A stretch of DNA of 64,000 bases from positions 82,798 through 146,797 of the forward strand of contig CAMUHY010000007.1 of the NCBI GenBank assembly GCA_947088865.1, read 5' to 3'. The translations under genes were made by a program, and so were the position numbers. Shown here piece after piece: positions 63,885-64,000 of the stretch; the stretch's first letter is position 1, and every line of letters begins with the position of its first letter. The stretch comes from an uncultured Eubacterium sp. Its GTDB lineage: Bacteria > Bacillota > Clostridia > Lachnospirales > Lachnospiraceae. The notes under the pieces are model-generated. The model did not search any database and had not been told where the DNA came from. It saw nothing but the letters and a program-made list of their open reading frames with translations.

Positions 63885-63894
63885 ATTGTTTAAA

Positions 63895-63934
63895 AAACAA
63901 ACTATAAGTAATAGAATTGATAGTTTGTTTTTTT
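63895..63934 (+). terminator. Rho-independent terminator after the recombinase gene
   Basis: Stem aaacaaactat/atagtttgttt followed by a T-rich tail, 10 bp past the stop. Confidence 0.85.
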
Positions 63935-64000
63935 ATTTATATTGTAATTATAATAGATAATTAAAAGTTATCCTTTAAAATTTTATATTAAAAAATGTGA

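Overview
The window is an AT-rich, low-GC Gram-positive chromosome segment, most likely from an anaerobic Clostridia of the Lachnospiraceae type. The signs are the secE-nusG-rplKAJL-rpoBC and rpsL-rpsG-fusA-tuf order, a class B sortase, FtsEX with an EnvC-like hydrolase, CvfB, YesL/DUF624, a type III glutamine synthetase, class II aldolase, a FeoB-associated Cys-rich peptide, and SD/-10/-35 signals of ordinary sigma-A type. No species can be fixed from sequence alone.

Positions 1-18080 (almost all minus strand) carry the transcription/translation core: rpmG-secE-nusG-rplK-rplA, then rplJ-rplL behind an L10 leader, then rpoB-rpoC, one inserted glycosyltransferase gene, and the str operon rpsL-rpsG-fusA-tuf (tuf runs off the left edge). 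Clear sigma-A promoters precede rpmG, rplJ, rpoB, rpsL and tuf. The spacers contain unusually many perfect hairpins, and rplL has no Shine-Dalgarno next to its start.

Positions 18100-58400 are a mixed housekeeping region. They hold a DUF4422 glycosyltransferase, KtrB/TrkH and CorA transporters, a HypA-like/ferredoxin pair, a chemoreceptor, an XRE + LytTR regulator pair, two tRNA-Gly, a DUF5060-type glycosidase, a cation/proton antiporter behind a riboswitch-like leader, SIMPL and S41 proteins, murein hydrolase-ftsX-ftsE, a PucR-type regulator, a sugar ABC ATPase, CPBP protease-RidA, CvfB, tRNA-Gln, PII, YesL, cyclophilin, aldolase, sortase B and GlnA type III.

Positions 58400-64000 are accessory. 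They hold a GC-rich structured element, a tandem pair of duplicated small XRE repressors, a cluster of four perfect hairpins, a dead IS256-type transposase, a two-gene operon (four-TM protein + soluble protein) that resembles the Kiwa anti-phage pair KwaA/KwaB, a very AT-rich non-coding stretch, and a tyrosine recombinase.

The most interesting non-coding signal is a recurrent mRNA-leader architecture found before five unrelated genes (starts near 19346, 23380, 34671, 45567 and 48214). A hairpin with a TTTGTG/CACAAA-type stem carries a loop complementary, over 7-9 nt, to the segment immediately 5' of the Shine-Dalgarno. Two of the copies change loop and target together (ccgaagcgt/acgcttcgg versus ctgaaacgt/acgtttcag), which is covariation expected of a real RNA pairing. 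Several other dispersed hairpin families are also present.
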